Origin: Chryseobacterium gleum
GTDB taxonomy: Bacteria; Bacteroidota; Bacteroidia; Flavobacteriales; Schleiferiaceae
DNA: 64,000 nucleotides
Assembly (NCBI GenBank): GCA_945883565.1
Contig: CAMCXO010000004.1
Span: 62,001 to 126,000 of the forward strand
Direction: 5' to 3'
In this document: in pieces, positions 52,888 to 63,023 of the stretch
Position numbering within the stretch: position 1 is the first letter of the stretch
Layout of the letters: each line of letters starts with the position of its first letter
Translations under genes and position numbers: made by a program
Notes under the pieces: model-generated
Told to the model about the DNA's origin: nothing
The model's input: the letters and a program-made list of their open reading frames with translations, nothing else
Database searches by the model: none

Positions 52888-53646
52888 ATGAGCTTTAAAT
52901 ACCAATTCGACCTACCGCTCGACGATCCGAAGCGAACAGTTCAACATGGCGAAATAATTAGAAAAAAACGATTTACAAGAGAACTTTACACCAAATGGTA
53001 CGCCTTTTTTGAGCGATGCTGGCAAAATTGCCCTAAAGGCCTTATGGTCGAATTGGGAGCCGGAGCCGGTTTCTTCAAAAACATAAAACCTGATGTTATC
53101 ACATCCGACATCATGCCACTTCCGGGCAACGACATGGCCTTCTCGGCACTTGAAATGCCCTTCGAAGATCAATCTTTGGGCGGCATTTTTATGATTGATA
53201 CCTTTCACCACATTCCAAATAGCCAAATATTTTTGCAAGAAGCCTCCCGCTGCCTCAAGCCTAAAGGCCGTGTTTGCATGGTTGAGCCCGCCAATAGCCT
53301 TTGGGGGCGCTTTGTTTACCAAAATTTTCACCACGAACCCTTTTTGCCAAACGCTCAAGATTGGACCATCCCTCCTTCAGGGCCGCTCTCTGGTGCCAAT
53401 GGTGCACTGCCCTGGATAGTGTTTGAGCGCGATAAAACCACATTTAATCAACGTTTTCCAGAGTTCGAAATAAAGAAGGTAAGCTACATAAATCCAATTA
53501 CTTACCTCATTAGTGGGGGGGTAAGCTATAGACAACTTTTGCCCGACTTTAGCTATCCGGTAGTAGCCGCTATTGATGGTATTTTACCCAAAATAAGTCC
53601 CCAATTTTCAATGTTTATGCATATTGAGCTGGTAAAAAACGCGTAA
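52888..53646 (+). CDS. Class I SAM-dependent methyltransferase
   Basis: 252 residues. SAM-binding motif I 'LMVELGAGAGFFKNIKP' and acidic 'ITSDI', then 'IFMIDTFHHIPNSQIFLQEA' and 'KGRVCMVEP', as in type 11 methyltransferases. Substrate unknown; lipid, quinone or small-molecule methylation are all possible. Starts 3 bp after the SPFH gene, so likely co-transcribed. Confidence 0.88.
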   Translation: MSFKYQFDLPLDDPKRTVQHGEIIRKKRFTRELYTKWYAFFERCWQNCPKGLMVELGAGAGFFKNIKPDVITSDIMPLPGNDMAFSALEMPFEDQSLGGIFMIDTFHHIPNSQIFLQEASRCLKPKGRVCMVEPANSLWGRFVYQNFHHEPFLPNAQDWTIPPSGPLSGANGALPWIVFERDKTTFNQRFPEFEIKKVSYINPITYLISGGVSYRQLLPDFSYPVVAAIDGILPKISPQFSMFMHIELVKNA

Positions 53647-53797
53647 ATAATTCATAACCTCATAACCATCAACCAAAATGCCTAGAATTAGCAAATACGC
53701 TTCAATTGCATTAGCCCAAGTGGTTTTAAAACAATTTACCCCATAAACGGAGTTAAAATAGAAGCCATTAACCGAAACTTCTAACAATATTCACCAA

Positions 53798-55825
53798 ATG
53801 AATACTTCTCAAAGCGACTTAGCGGCTTTTAGAGCCGAAATCCTCGCAGGAATTCCTAACCCTTTGCCAGAGCCGAAACCTTTCGACACAATTGTAAACC
53901 ACGCCCCGAAGCGTAAGCGCATTTTAAGTAAAGAAGAAACCATTCTGGCTCTGAAAAATGCTCTGCGATACTTCGAAAAAGATACCCACGAAGTTCTTAT
54001 TCCAGAATTTTTAAACGAACTGGAAAAATACGGTCGAATTTATATGTACCGTCTACGCCCCAATTACGAAATGTATGCGCGCCCGATCGATCATTATCCG
54101 GCAAAATGCAATCAAGCCGCTGCCATTATGCTGATGATACAAAATAACCTCGATCCAAGAGTGGCCCAACACCCTCATGAGCTTATCACCTATGGCGGAA
54201 ATGGCTCCGTTTTTCAAAATTGGGCTCAATACCGATTGTGCATGCAGTATTTGGCTACCATGACAGATGAACAAACCCTTCATATGTATAGCGGCCATCC
54301 TATGGGGCTGTTTCCGAGTAGTAAAGAAGCTCCTCGCGTGGTAGTTACCAATGGTATGATGATTCCTAACTATTCGAAACCCGACGATTGGGAAAGATAT
54401 AATGCTTTAGGGGTTACTCAATACGGGCAAATGACGGCTGGTTCTTATATGTATATTGGCCCACAAGGCATTGTGCATGGCACTACCATTACCGTTCTCA
54501 ACGCAGGTAGAATGATTTCAAAATCGGGTGAAGGATTAGAAGGTAAACTATTTGTTACCAGTGGATTGGGCGGAATGAGCGGTGCCCAGCCCAAAGCGGG
54601 CAATATTGCAGGTTGCATTAGTGTTACGGCCGAAATGAACCCAAAAGCCCTTCATACCCGACACAGCCAAGGTTGGGTAGATGAGGTTATTTTATCCTTG
54701 CCTGAACTGTCACAAAGGGTATTAAAAGCAAAGGCCTCTAAGGAGGTGATTTCTATCGCATTTCTTGGAAATATTGTGGATGTTTGGGAGCATTTCTTGA
54801 AAGAAAACATTTTTGTTGATTTAGGCTCAGACCAAACTTCCCTGCATAATCCATGGGCAGGTGGCTATTATCCAGTTGATTTAAGCTTTGAAGAGAGTAA
54901 TCAACTCATGGCCGAAAATCCTGAGCGTTTTCACGAAGCTGTAGTAAAAAGCTTGAAGCGACACGCCAATGCCATCAATGCCCATACGGCTAATGGCACC
55001 TATTTTTTCGATTATGGCAATGCTTTTTTGCTAGAGGCATCGCGTGCCGGAGCTGATATATTGGCCGAAAACGGAATCGACTTTAAGTACCCATCCTATG
55101 TTCAGGATATTATGGGTCCAATGTGTTTCGATTATGGTTTTGGTCCATTTAGATGGGTTTGCGCTTCAGGCAAAGCAGATGATTTGCGTTTATCTGACCG
55201 AATTGCGGCCGAAGTGTTAAAAAAGCTATCTGAAAAAGCACCTCAAGAGATTAAACAGCAAATGGATGACAATTTGCGTTGGATTTTATCGGCTGAGCAA
55301 AATAATTTAGTGGTTGGGTCTCAAGCGCGTATTTTATACGCCGACTCTGAGGGCCGAATTGAAATTGCCAAAGCTTTCAACCGAGCAATCGCAGAGAATA
55401 AACTTGGCCCCGTTATTTTAGGCAGAGACCATCACGATGTTTCAGGTACCGATTCGCCTTATCGCGAAACCTCCAATATTTACGACGGAAGCCGATTTAC
55501 CGCTGATATGGCCATACACAATGTAATTGGAGATGGGTTTAGAGGTGCCACTTGGGTTAGCATACACAATGGTGGTGGTGTTGGGTGGGGTGAAGTTATA
55601 AATGGTGGTTTTGGAATTCTGTTAGATGGCAGCTATGAAGCCGAAAAACGTCTTGAAAACATGTTGTTTTTTGATGTAAACAATGGCATTGCCCGACGAA
55701 ACTGGGCAAGAAACCCAGCTGCCCGTTTTGCCATTGAGCGCGAAATGTTACGCAGCCCGAACCTGCGTATAACTTTGCCTAATGAAGCTGATGAGGCCTA
55801 CCTTCGCCAATTCTTAAACCATTAA
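53798..55825 (+). CDS. hutU: Urocanate hydratase
   Basis: 675 residues. Converts urocanate to imidazolonepropionate in histidine degradation, using a tightly bound NAD+. Signatures 'YGGNGSVFQNWAQYRL', 'TSGLGGMSGAQPKAG', 'CFDYGFGPFRWVCASG' and 'GDGFRGATWVSIHNGGGVGW'. At about 675 residues it is the longer form found in Bacteroidota, with an N-terminal extension over the about 555-residue E. coli-type enzyme. hutH, hutI and hutG are not nearby. Confidence 0.96.
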   Translation: MNTSQSDLAAFRAEILAGIPNPLPEPKPFDTIVNHAPKRKRILSKEETILALKNALRYFEKDTHEVLIPEFLNELEKYGRIYMYRLRPNYEMYARPIDHYPAKCNQAAAIMLMIQNNLDPRVAQHPHELITYGGNGSVFQNWAQYRLCMQYLATMTDEQTLHMYSGHPMGLFPSSKEAPRVVVTNGMMIPNYSKPDDWERYNALGVTQYGQMTAGSYMYIGPQGIVHGTTITVLNAGRMISKSGEGLEGKLFVTSGLGGMSGAQPKAGNIAGCISVTAEMNPKALHTRHSQGWVDEVILSLPELSQRVLKAKASKEVISIAFLGNIVDVWEHFLKENIFVDLGSDQTSLHNPWAGGYYPVDLSFEESNQLMAENPERFHEAVVKSLKRHANAINAHTANGTYFFDYGNAFLLEASRAGADILAENGIDFKYPSYVQDIMGPMCFDYGFGPFRWVCASGKADDLRLSDRIAAEVLKKLSEKAPQEIKQQMDDNLRWILSAEQNNLVVGSQARILYADSEGRIEIAKAFNRAIAENKLGPVILGRDHHDVSGTDSPYRETSNIYDGSRFTADMAIHNVIGDGFRGATWVSIHNGGGVGWGEVINGGFGILLDGSYEAEKRLENMLFFDVNNGIARRNWARNPAARFAIEREMLRSPNLRITLPNEADEAYLRQFLNH

Positions 55826-55828
55826 AAC

Positions 55829-56464
55829 ATGACACAAAAAATCGGCTTGATTTGGAGCGCCCTTCTCACTTTGGCACTTGCCTTTCTGCTATACAATCAG
55901 TTCAACAAAACAAAAGTAGGTGAAAGCCTTTCTAACCAAGCCATTCTCGATACTAACAGTCAGGTTTCGCCTTATCGTTTGGCATATGTCAATTCCGATA
56001 GTTTGGTGAAAGGCTATATGCAGCACAAAGGCATGCAAGAAAAGTTGGAAAAGAAAGCCATGGGTTTAGAAAAGGAGCTTGAGAGGCGAACACGTATTTT
56101 TCAAGAGAACTATGCCATTCTTGAAAAAGAGGCTCCAAATTTGAGCGAGGCCCAATTGCAATCGGCTCAAGCCGATTTAATGCAAAAGCAACAAGAACTC
56201 ATACAATACCGCGATAGTAAAGCACAAGAATTAGCGCAAGAAGAAGCCGAACTTGTTCAAGTGCTTCAAAGTGAACTCGATTCTGTACTTACTGAAGTAC
56301 GCGACGAACTAAAACTTGATTATGTTTTTTCACTTAACCCTTCTGGTGCTTTATTGAAAGCCGCACCGGCTCATGATATAACAAACTTGGTCCTTGACCG
56401 ATTAAACAATCTTCATAAAAATGCTTCATCTACTAAAAAAGCCAAGAGCGACGATAAAAAATAA
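55829..56464 (+). CDS. OmpH/Skp-family periplasmic chaperone
   Basis: 211 residues. N-terminal signal/anchor 'LIWSALLTLALAFLLYNQF', a strand 'PYRLAYVNSDSLVKGYMQ', and long coiled-coil tentacles (about 65-155) rich in Glu, Gln, Lys, then 'LDYVFSLNPSGALLKAAPAH', the family's final strand. Holds unfolded outer-membrane proteins. Three bp after hutU, but functional linkage is unlikely. Confidence 0.92.
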   Translation: MTQKIGLIWSALLTLALAFLLYNQFNKTKVGESLSNQAILDTNSQVSPYRLAYVNSDSLVKGYMQHKGMQEKLEKKAMGLEKELERRTRIFQENYAILEKEAPNLSEAQLQSAQADLMQKQQELIQYRDSKAQELAQEEAELVQVLQSELDSVLTEVRDELKLDYVFSLNPSGALLKAAPAHDITNLVLDRLNNLHKNASSTKKAKSDDKK

Positions 56465-56489
56465 AACTCTTTAGCTATTGAAATAAACC

Positions 56490-56528
56490 AAAAGCGCCTT
56501 AATACATGAAGACTAAGGCGCTTTTTTT
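56490..56528. terminator. Bidirectional terminator between ompH-like gene and clpS
   Basis: AAAGCGCCTTA (from 56491) pairs with TAAGGCGCTTT (to 56524) around a 12-nt loop; T-run on the plus strand, and A-run at the left edge gives T-run on the minus strand. Serves two convergent genes. Confidence 0.85.
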
Positions 56529-56805
56529 AATGAATTTCAGCGCTTAATCCCCTTTCTAAAAGTGCTGAGCACATGGGTTCAAGTGTTTGATACTCTCCAT
56601 TTTTCACACCGCATTTTCCTTTGGTGTGTACAATATAGGCACATTGTTCGGCTTGTAAAGGCTCATGCTGGCATATTTCAACCAAACACAAAATTACCCA
56701 ATCGAAGGTATTAACGTCGTCGTTATACAAAACCAATTCACTAGATGGCGAATCTTCAACCATCCATTCGGTTTCGCTCTGTGTTTTTTCTTGAAACTTC
56801 ACCAT
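56527..56805 (-). CDS. clpS: ClpS adaptor protein
   Basis: N-degron adaptor for a Clp AAA+ protease. 'LVLYNDDVNTFDWVILCLVE' carries the NDD/N motif, 'QAEQCAYIVHTKGKCGVKNG' the HxxG-like region, and 'LEPMCSALLERGLSAEI' the end of the fold. ATG 56805 ('MVKFQEKTQ') matches family starts; ATG 56820 adds 'MYFCN'. Not next to clpA, as usual in this phylum. Confidence 0.93.
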   Translation of the reverse strand: MVKFQEKTQSETEWMVEDSPSSELVLYNDDVNTFDWVILCLVEICQHEPLQAEQCAYIVHTKGKCGVKNGEYQTLEPMCSALLERGLSAEIH

Positions 56806-56826
56806 ATTGCAAAAATACACCGAAGA

Positions 56827-59800
56827 TTAACGGTTTAAAAAACGGTTCATTTTAGACTTTGATGCAATACTAATGTTGATAAACGTATTATTTGGACCAT
56901 CTATGCGTTTCTTTTTTGGATCCATATCTCGAATAACCGCCAGCAATTCTTCATTGGTTGAGTAGAACTGCAATACATTACGCTTATATTCAAAGTAATA
57001 TGAAATACCACCACTTCTGAAGAAAATGTACAGCTCATCTCCTCTTCGCTTGCGAACGAGTTCTATGGTCCCTTCCAATTTTTGATTAATTGGGTTTTTT
57101 AGAATGCTTCCCATTCCAATATTGCCTTCACTCAAAAATGAATTGCTCAAACTATTCCACACCATTTGCACATCGTTAAAAACAAAAGTGCTTTGGAGTT
57201 CTTTTGGTAAATCATCTGGAGCACCATACAACGCAATTTGCTCATCGAGTTTTGCCTTTTCTTTATCGCTCAGCAATTCATTTACTGCTACTCTGTATGC
57301 CCGACGTCCAATGTTGCTGGCAGCTCCACCTCCAGATGCCTTAACATCTTTGGCAATTCGATTAAGCACCTCTGCTTCAAATGGGAACTCTATTCCAAGG
57401 AGCATATCCAACTCCATCTTATCGTTGTTGAGGTTGTGCTTAGCCACTCCGTAAGCATCGAGTTTTAGCAAACCCGTATTCTGACCGAACCCCAATTTAC
57501 CTTCACCTTCTGTAAAGCATTCGCGGTTATTTAAACGTAAATAATTGCCTTTTACATCGGGATTCTCAATACGCTCTTTTCTCGCTACAACATAACTAAA
57601 AAGATTCTCGTCGTAAAAAAGCTGGCCATCGGAACGAATTATTTCCACATCGGCCTTGGTACTGGCCCGACTTAAAAAAGCCGAATAACCACTAGTGCTA
57701 TCGCTCGAAACAAAAATCCCATTATACAAACGTTCTGCTGCTTTATCCTCTCCAAAAATTGGGAGGTCAATAATAATTTTATAAGGATCAATCTCCATTC
57801 TAAATGGGAACCAAGTTGTTACAATATTATCGCAAGTATTTTGAATAAGTGTTTGCCCGTCAAATGTTAACGGTTTTTGATTGGCATTGAGCTCTACTTT
57901 GCCTTTAAAAGCAAAGAATGGACTCATAAAAAACCCATCTTCTTCTTCCACTTTGGCAAAGGCTACCGTGTTGCCTTCGCGGTTAACTTGGATAGTATGA
58001 AATTGAAGAGGCCAAGGGGTTTGATCTTTATCCAAATATTCTAACAAACCCGAACCACTGTAAGCCTTTCTCGAACGAATTTTAATCTCACTTTCATAAA
58101 ACTCATGAAATTGGTTCATTCTGCTGGCTACCACTTTCGATTGGCTAAGTATCCTCATGTCGGCTGCTGTGTCTATGGTTACTCTGCCATCTTTAGGGAA
58201 AATACGGGCATCGGCTACATCAATTTCCGTCGCTTCGTAAACTTCTAAAACCGTATTAATTAAACTAAATTCGGCATTGCCGGCCATATATTGTAGAGAG
58301 TCTTGAGCTCTGTTTATAGAAACCATTAATGAGTTAATTCCCTCGGCATCTTTTCTAACCTTTATGCTTTTAGCTGTTATGTCCCAATTCGCACGGTCCA
58401 TAAACGCGATGTATTGGTTTAGATCAAACTTAAAATACTGAGCCGGGTCGTTTAATAAAAATTGCCCTTTCATACTGTTAAAATCAACCTGTGATTTAGC
58501 GTTTTTCATGCTAAATCCCCAATTGGCATTGGCACTTGCACGCACTTTAAAGTCACTCGAATCTGCAAGAAAGTCGCGTTCCTTGAATGTAAAGTTTCGG
58601 GAGAACATTTGGGCATCTTGAAAGTCAATTTGGGCATTGCCTTTTAATCGTTTAGGACTTTGGGCCAAAGTGCCAATAGTTTGCATGCCAATTTCGTCGT
58701 ACATAGCAAATGGGCTGTTTCCACTTTTCTGTTCCATCACATCTAGTTTAGGAAGCCAACGCATTTCACTTCCCTTAGCTACTACATGTGGATATTGGGT
58801 TGGAACCGTTTGCGCGGCAATTTCATATTCATCAGTAAGACCTCTTACCGAGTCGGGAAAAAAAGTAAAATCGCGACCTTGTGAAACCGATGTTAAATAA
58901 TCAATTCTACCATCCCCCTTTAAACCTTTGTTGCTCAGGCTTATTTTATTCGTGAACCGACCTTTACCACCATAAGCGGATAGACCATCGGGTGCACTTA
59001 CATCTTCAAATCCAAGAGAATAATCGCGTTGAACTTTTACAGTTTGAAGCATATCCGGAAAAATACCCGCACTTACAAATGTTCCATCGAAACGTAAACC
59101 TTCGGTGGTGGTATTGTCGAGGGAATCTATAGTAAACGGAATCAGTTCTACATAAAAACTGTTTCGTTCATAAACCTTATTGTAAATTTCATTGCGGTCG
59201 TAGTATACATAGCTTTCTTTTCCAGACACAAAAATTGGAAATTCAGGGAAAACTTTTTGACTCGATTTATTGTCGGATTTATCTATAAACAGCTCTCCAT
59301 TTATATCTTGAAGCGTATTTTTAACGTCGACTAATTTTCGAGGACCTCCAAACGGATTTGGTTCGAAAGATTCTACTTTGAATTTCATAGAATCGATTCG
59401 GTTCATATTTACTTTAAATTGATCGTAGTTAAAAAAGTATTCATTTCCGTAATAACGAAAACGACCGGCTTGAATAAGCCCATCGAACTTGAAATTGAAA
59501 TTTTCTTGCATGGTGATGCGATTCCCCTTTGGAAACATGGCCACTTTTTGGGAATCTGAAACCGCAATAAATTCTATGCCCTCAATTTCCAAGTCGAAAT
59601 TTAATAAGCTTAATCGTGCATTCTCGTTACCGCCTGTTGAAGATTTAAATCGAATAACATCATAATCCCGCTTGCCTTCAATATCGAGAATGAATTCAAA
59701 CGTTTTGTTTTTAATTCGGGCTCTTTGATTTACAACATCATAGTCCACAAAACCGGCTACCATCATTTGCATAAAAAAGCGTTCAGCCGAAGAATTTTCC

Positions 59801-61215
59801 ATTCTTAAAAAACGGGCGGCTTCTTTTAACTCGAGATAGTCACTATTAAAATAATCGCGCATTTCTTGTAAGTAATACAATGGGTTGGTGGTATTCAAAC
59901 CTTGCAAGGCCTGCATGCGTTCGGTTCTAAAATATTGCTCTGACTCTACAAAACCATCTTCTTGATTGCCTCCATAACTTCCAAAGGTTATTTGCGGGCC
60001 GCCCATTTTCCAGTTAAGACTTCCAAAATACATTTCTGCATCGTGATAAGAATTACTAATGGGGGTTAGAGCTAAGCCTTCATTACTTCTCAAAAGATTT
60101 AACATTCGATTGGAAATGATATATCGTGCTGCCATTTTAGGGTGAGATATAGAATCGCTCTTCAAATACAGGGTCATTCGAGCTTCTTCTGTGGAAATCA
60201 GGTTATTTAGTAGTCTGAATCGAGAAGAAACCACCTTAAAAAGACCTTTATTTTCGTGTTTAAAAATGAGCCTTGAGGGATGTGAAGACGAGCCGGCCCC
60301 AAAAAGCTTATTGCCCACCATGCTAAAGCCACCCAAATAGTCAACCCCTTCTACTATGTTGTCAATTTTTATTTGCTTATTATATGATTCAAATCTTGGA
60401 AAAGTAGCATTAGCTTCTTGAGTTTTAGAACTCATTTGCTCTTGTAACCTACCTTCAGTCGGGCCGGGCAAGTACAATAAACTGTGTAATACCACACTAT
60501 CGGCCTGATAGCCTGGTTGAGAGAGATCTATGCTAACCCTTTTCAATTCAGCTCTAACCGAATCGCGTCCAAAGCCTGCTCTAGCAAAATATACTGATCC
60601 GCCTGTAATCTGTATCTTTTTTTGAATCGGATAAAAATTAGCACTTGTATTTTCAATCAGAGTACTATCGTCTTTGTAGTTTCCAATTAAATCAAACTCG
60701 GAATAAATAAAATGGGGTTCATTTTCCATAGAAAAGGTGCGAATCCCACCTGCAGCCTTCCAATTAATACTTCGATAATCTGAAATTAAACTGTCATTAA
60801 AATTCAAATAACAAGCTCTTAAATATTCTGCCGATTCACGGTTTGGCGAACTCTTGCTATAGGCCTTAAAGTGGCTAATCCAAGCTTTTCTGTTTTCAAC
60901 ATCTTCTTGAATTTGGAGAGACATTATAGAACTTAAAAGATGCTGCCACGATTCAAAGTCAACAACCCTTTTTTTCAACAGTTGGTTAGCAATATCAGAC
61001 AATTGGCTCTGTTCTTCGGGATATAATTCAGTTTGAAAAACAGGTGCAAAAGCCAAAAACAAGGCTTCTCCCTGCGATTTGTCGGCTTCTTTCAAAAACC
61101 CTTGAAGCTCATTAATAAAAACTTCAGGATTGTTTGAGAATGACTTTATTTTTTGCGCAATGCCCAATAAGCTGCACAAAAGCAGTATGGATAAAATGGC
61201 AACTTTTCTAATCAT
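56827..61215 (-). CDS. Large secreted protein of unknown function (1462 residues)
   Basis: Signal peptide 'MIRKVAILSILLLCSLLGIAQ', then an N-terminal helical region (about 25-140) and very long beta-rich stretches with irregular repeats such as 'DSMKFKVESFEPNPFGG' and 'GRFTNKISLSNKGLKGDGRI'. The last about 100 residues are alkaline ('LVRKRRGDELYIFFRSGGIS'). It resembles AsmA-like or large periplasmic beta-helical proteins only in general shape; I recognise no family. Gene order tpiA-prmA-this-clpS, with 1-bp overlap to prmA, suggests a housekeeping envelope role. Confidence 0.85.
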   Translation of the reverse strand: MIRKVAILSILLLCSLLGIAQKIKSFSNNPEVFINELQGFLKEADKSQGEALFLAFAPVFQTELYPEEQSQLSDIANQLLKKRVVDFESWQHLLSSIMSLQIQEDVENRKAWISHFKAYSKSSPNRESAEYLRACYLNFNDSLISDYRSINWKAAGGIRTFSMENEPHFIYSEFDLIGNYKDDSTLIENTSANFYPIQKKIQITGGSVYFARAGFGRDSVRAELKRVSIDLSQPGYQADSVVLHSLLYLPGPTEGRLQEQMSSKTQEANATFPRFESYNKQIKIDNIVEGVDYLGGFSMVGNKLFGAGSSSHPSRLIFKHENKGLFKVVSSRFRLLNNLISTEEARMTLYLKSDSISHPKMAARYIISNRMLNLLRSNEGLALTPISNSYHDAEMYFGSLNWKMGGPQITFGSYGGNQEDGFVESEQYFRTERMQALQGLNTTNPLYYLQEMRDYFNSDYLELKEAARFLRMENSSAERFFMQMMVAGFVDYDVVNQRARIKNKTFEFILDIEGKRDYDVIRFKSSTGGNENARLSLLNFDLEIEGIEFIAVSDSQKVAMFPKGNRITMQENFNFKFDGLIQAGRFRYYGNEYFFNYDQFKVNMNRIDSMKFKVESFEPNPFGGPRKLVDVKNTLQDINGELFIDKSDNKSSQKVFPEFPIFVSGKESYVYYDRNEIYNKVYERNSFYVELIPFTIDSLDNTTTEGLRFDGTFVSAGIFPDMLQTVKVQRDYSLGFEDVSAPDGLSAYGGKGRFTNKISLSNKGLKGDGRIDYLTSVSQGRDFTFFPDSVRGLTDEYEIAAQTVPTQYPHVVAKGSEMRWLPKLDVMEQKSGNSPFAMYDEIGMQTIGTLAQSPKRLKGNAQIDFQDAQMFSRNFTFKERDFLADSSDFKVRASANANWGFSMKNAKSQVDFNSMKGQFLLNDPAQYFKFDLNQYIAFMDRANWDITAKSIKVRKDAEGINSLMVSINRAQDSLQYMAGNAEFSLINTVLEVYEATEIDVADARIFPKDGRVTIDTAADMRILSQSKVVASRMNQFHEFYESEIKIRSRKAYSGSGLLEYLDKDQTPWPLQFHTIQVNREGNTVAFAKVEEEDGFFMSPFFAFKGKVELNANQKPLTFDGQTLIQNTCDNIVTTWFPFRMEIDPYKIIIDLPIFGEDKAAERLYNGIFVSSDSTSGYSAFLSRASTKADVEIIRSDGQLFYDENLFSYVVARKERIENPDVKGNYLRLNNRECFTEGEGKLGFGQNTGLLKLDAYGVAKHNLNNDKMELDMLLGIEFPFEAEVLNRIAKDVKASGGGAASNIGRRAYRVAVNELLSDKEKAKLDEQIALYGAPDDLPKELQSTFVFNDVQMVWNSLSNSFLSEGNIGMGSILKNPINQKLEGTIELVRKRRGDELYIFFRSGGISYYFEYKRNVLQFYSTNEELLAVIRDMDPKKKRIDGPNNTFINISIASKSKMNRFLNR

Positions 61216-62054
61216 CAGCGTTTAAAATGAAGGGCAAACCAGTTATTGCTTTGTGTTGAACGCATAAGTGTCCAATTGTATTTTACGACCTCAGCTATTA
61301 AAACATCACAATCTTCCCCATAAAATCCACTTATTAGCAAATGAGAATTCGAATCTTTAGTCACTTGATTGTAAACTGAAATTTGATCTAGTAAAATATT
61401 CCGGTTGATATTAGCCAATACTACATCGAATATGTTTTTTAATGACTCTAGTTTTTCTGCGCCTCCACATACCATTTCAATTTTTTGACAATGATTTAAT
61501 TCTAGGTTTTCAAGAGCATTATTTACTGCCCATTCATCGCAATCAACCGCCAATACTTTATGAGCACCGAGTTTTTCTGCTAAAATGCCCAATACCCCAC
61601 TGCCCGTGCCCATATCCAACACTTTTAACCCAACAAAACCAACATCTTTCATTAGTTTAATCATACCCGAAGTAGTGGCGTGGTGGCCTGTTCCAAAGGC
61701 CATTCCCGGTTTTATCAGGATTTCATAATCAAAACCTTCGGCAGAATTATGAAAAGGTGCTCTTATATTACAAAATTGGTCTACCACGACTGGTTCATAA
61801 TGACGTTCCCATTCGGCGTTCCAGTTTTCGATAGGTACCAATTCACTGTAACAATTGAGTAAATTCAAATCTTTAAGTAACCTTTTTATATACTCAACTT
61901 CTGGTGCAGTATCGGGCATTTGCCAGAAGGCTTCTAATACATAATTTTCTTTTTCTTCAAAATATTCAAATCCTTCAGACAAAAGCCATGCATTAGCAAT
62001 ATCAAGACTTTCTTGATCTAAAAACTTCAGTTTAAAAACCCGCCATGGACTCAT
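61215..62054 (-). CDS. prmA: Ribosomal protein L11 methyltransferase
   Basis: 279 residues. N-terminal substrate-recognition domain ('WLLSEGFEYFEEKENYVLEA') and a C-terminal SAM domain 'GMAFGTGHHATTSGMIKLMK', 'VLDMGTGSGVLGILAEKLGA', 'DVVLANINRNILLDQI'. Trimethylates L11 in the family. Overlaps tpiA by 4 bp (ATGA). Confidence 0.95.
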   Translation of the reverse strand: MSPWRVFKLKFLDQESLDIANAWLLSEGFEYFEEKENYVLEAFWQMPDTAPEVEYIKRLLKDLNLLNCYSELVPIENWNAEWERHYEPVVVDQFCNIRAPFHNSAEGFDYEILIKPGMAFGTGHHATTSGMIKLMKDVGFVGLKVLDMGTGSGVLGILAEKLGAHKVLAVDCDEWAVNNALENLELNHCQKIEMVCGGAEKLESLKNIFDVVLANINRNILLDQISVYNQVTKDSNSHLLISGFYGEDCDVLIAEVVKYNWTLMRSTQSNNWFALHFKR

Positions 62055-62821
62055 TGCGGCATAGCGTAAATAATATCAATAAAATCTTTGGCATTTAAGC
62101 TTGCACCCCCTACTAAACCACCATCAATTTCAGGATGCGCAAATAAACTGCCAGCATTATCAGGCTTCACACTTCCACCATAGAGAATGCTCACTTTAGT
62201 TGAAATATCTTCTCCAAACATTTGGCTTAATACTGCTCGTATATGCTTGTGCATTTCTCCTGCTTGTTCTACCGAAGCAGTTTCTCCTGTACCTATGGCC
62301 CATACTGGTTCATAAGCCACCACCACATTAGACATATCGGATGGCTTAATAGAGGCCAAAGCTTCTTTAATTTGATTTTCTACTACTTTCAGATGTTCAC
62401 TGGCTTTTCGTTCACTTAAAGTTTCGCCACAACAGAATATACAGACTAATTCCGCCTTCAAAGCAGCATCTATTTTTTTGGCAATCAAAACATCCGTTTC
62501 ACCAAAATATTGACGGCGCTCGCTGTGCCCCAAAATAACAGCGTCTGCATCAATCGATTTAATCATTGCCGCAGAAACTTCTCCTGTGAATGCACCTTGA
62601 ACCGAATCGTGGCAATTTTGTGCTGCAACTGCAATGCCTTCGGTAAACATCAGCATTTCAGTAACAGTTTGCAGATGAACAAAAGGAGGGGCCAAAATGA
62701 CATGGGTGCTTCCAATCCGCTCCATGTCTAACTCATCTAAAAGGTTTTCTACCAATGCAATGGCTTCGTCGTAAACCTTAAACATTTTCCAATTACCGGC
62801 CACAATTTTTTTTCTTGCCAT
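62051..62821 (-). CDS. tpiA: Triosephosphate isomerase
   Basis: 256 residues; glycolytic interconversion of dihydroxyacetone phosphate and glyceraldehyde 3-phosphate. Substrate-loop Asn/Lys in 'VAGNWKMF', His in 'AVILGHSERRQYFGE', catalytic Glu in 'VVAYEPVWAIGTGETA' and phosphate loop 'VSILYGGSVKPDNAG'. First gene of the tpiA-prmA-unknown operon. Confidence 0.97.
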   Translation of the reverse strand: MARKKIVAGNWKMFKVYDEAIALVENLLDELDMERIGSTHVILAPPFVHLQTVTEMLMFTEGIAVAAQNCHDSVQGAFTGEVSAAMIKSIDADAVILGHSERRQYFGETDVLIAKKIDAALKAELVCIFCCGETLSERKASEHLKVVENQIKEALASIKPSDMSNVVVAYEPVWAIGTGETASVEQAGEMHKHIRAVLSQMFGEDISTKVSILYGGSVKPDNAGSLFAHPEIDGGLVGGASLNAKDFIDIIYAMPQ

Positions 62822-63023
62822 GATGTGTAGTGTATTTGTTGAGGCTGAGTGGTAAAGTTAAGGTCCATAGCCTTAGCAAAATGGCTCTATATGGGTTTTT
62901 CAATCATTAATTGTCAACATGTGCATAAGTCTATTTATCTAAAGTTTGATTGAAATAGCGTCAGTTATCAACTCAAAGAGTATCTTCATCGGGTCAAACC
63001 AAACCATCATAAACCTCAAGAAA

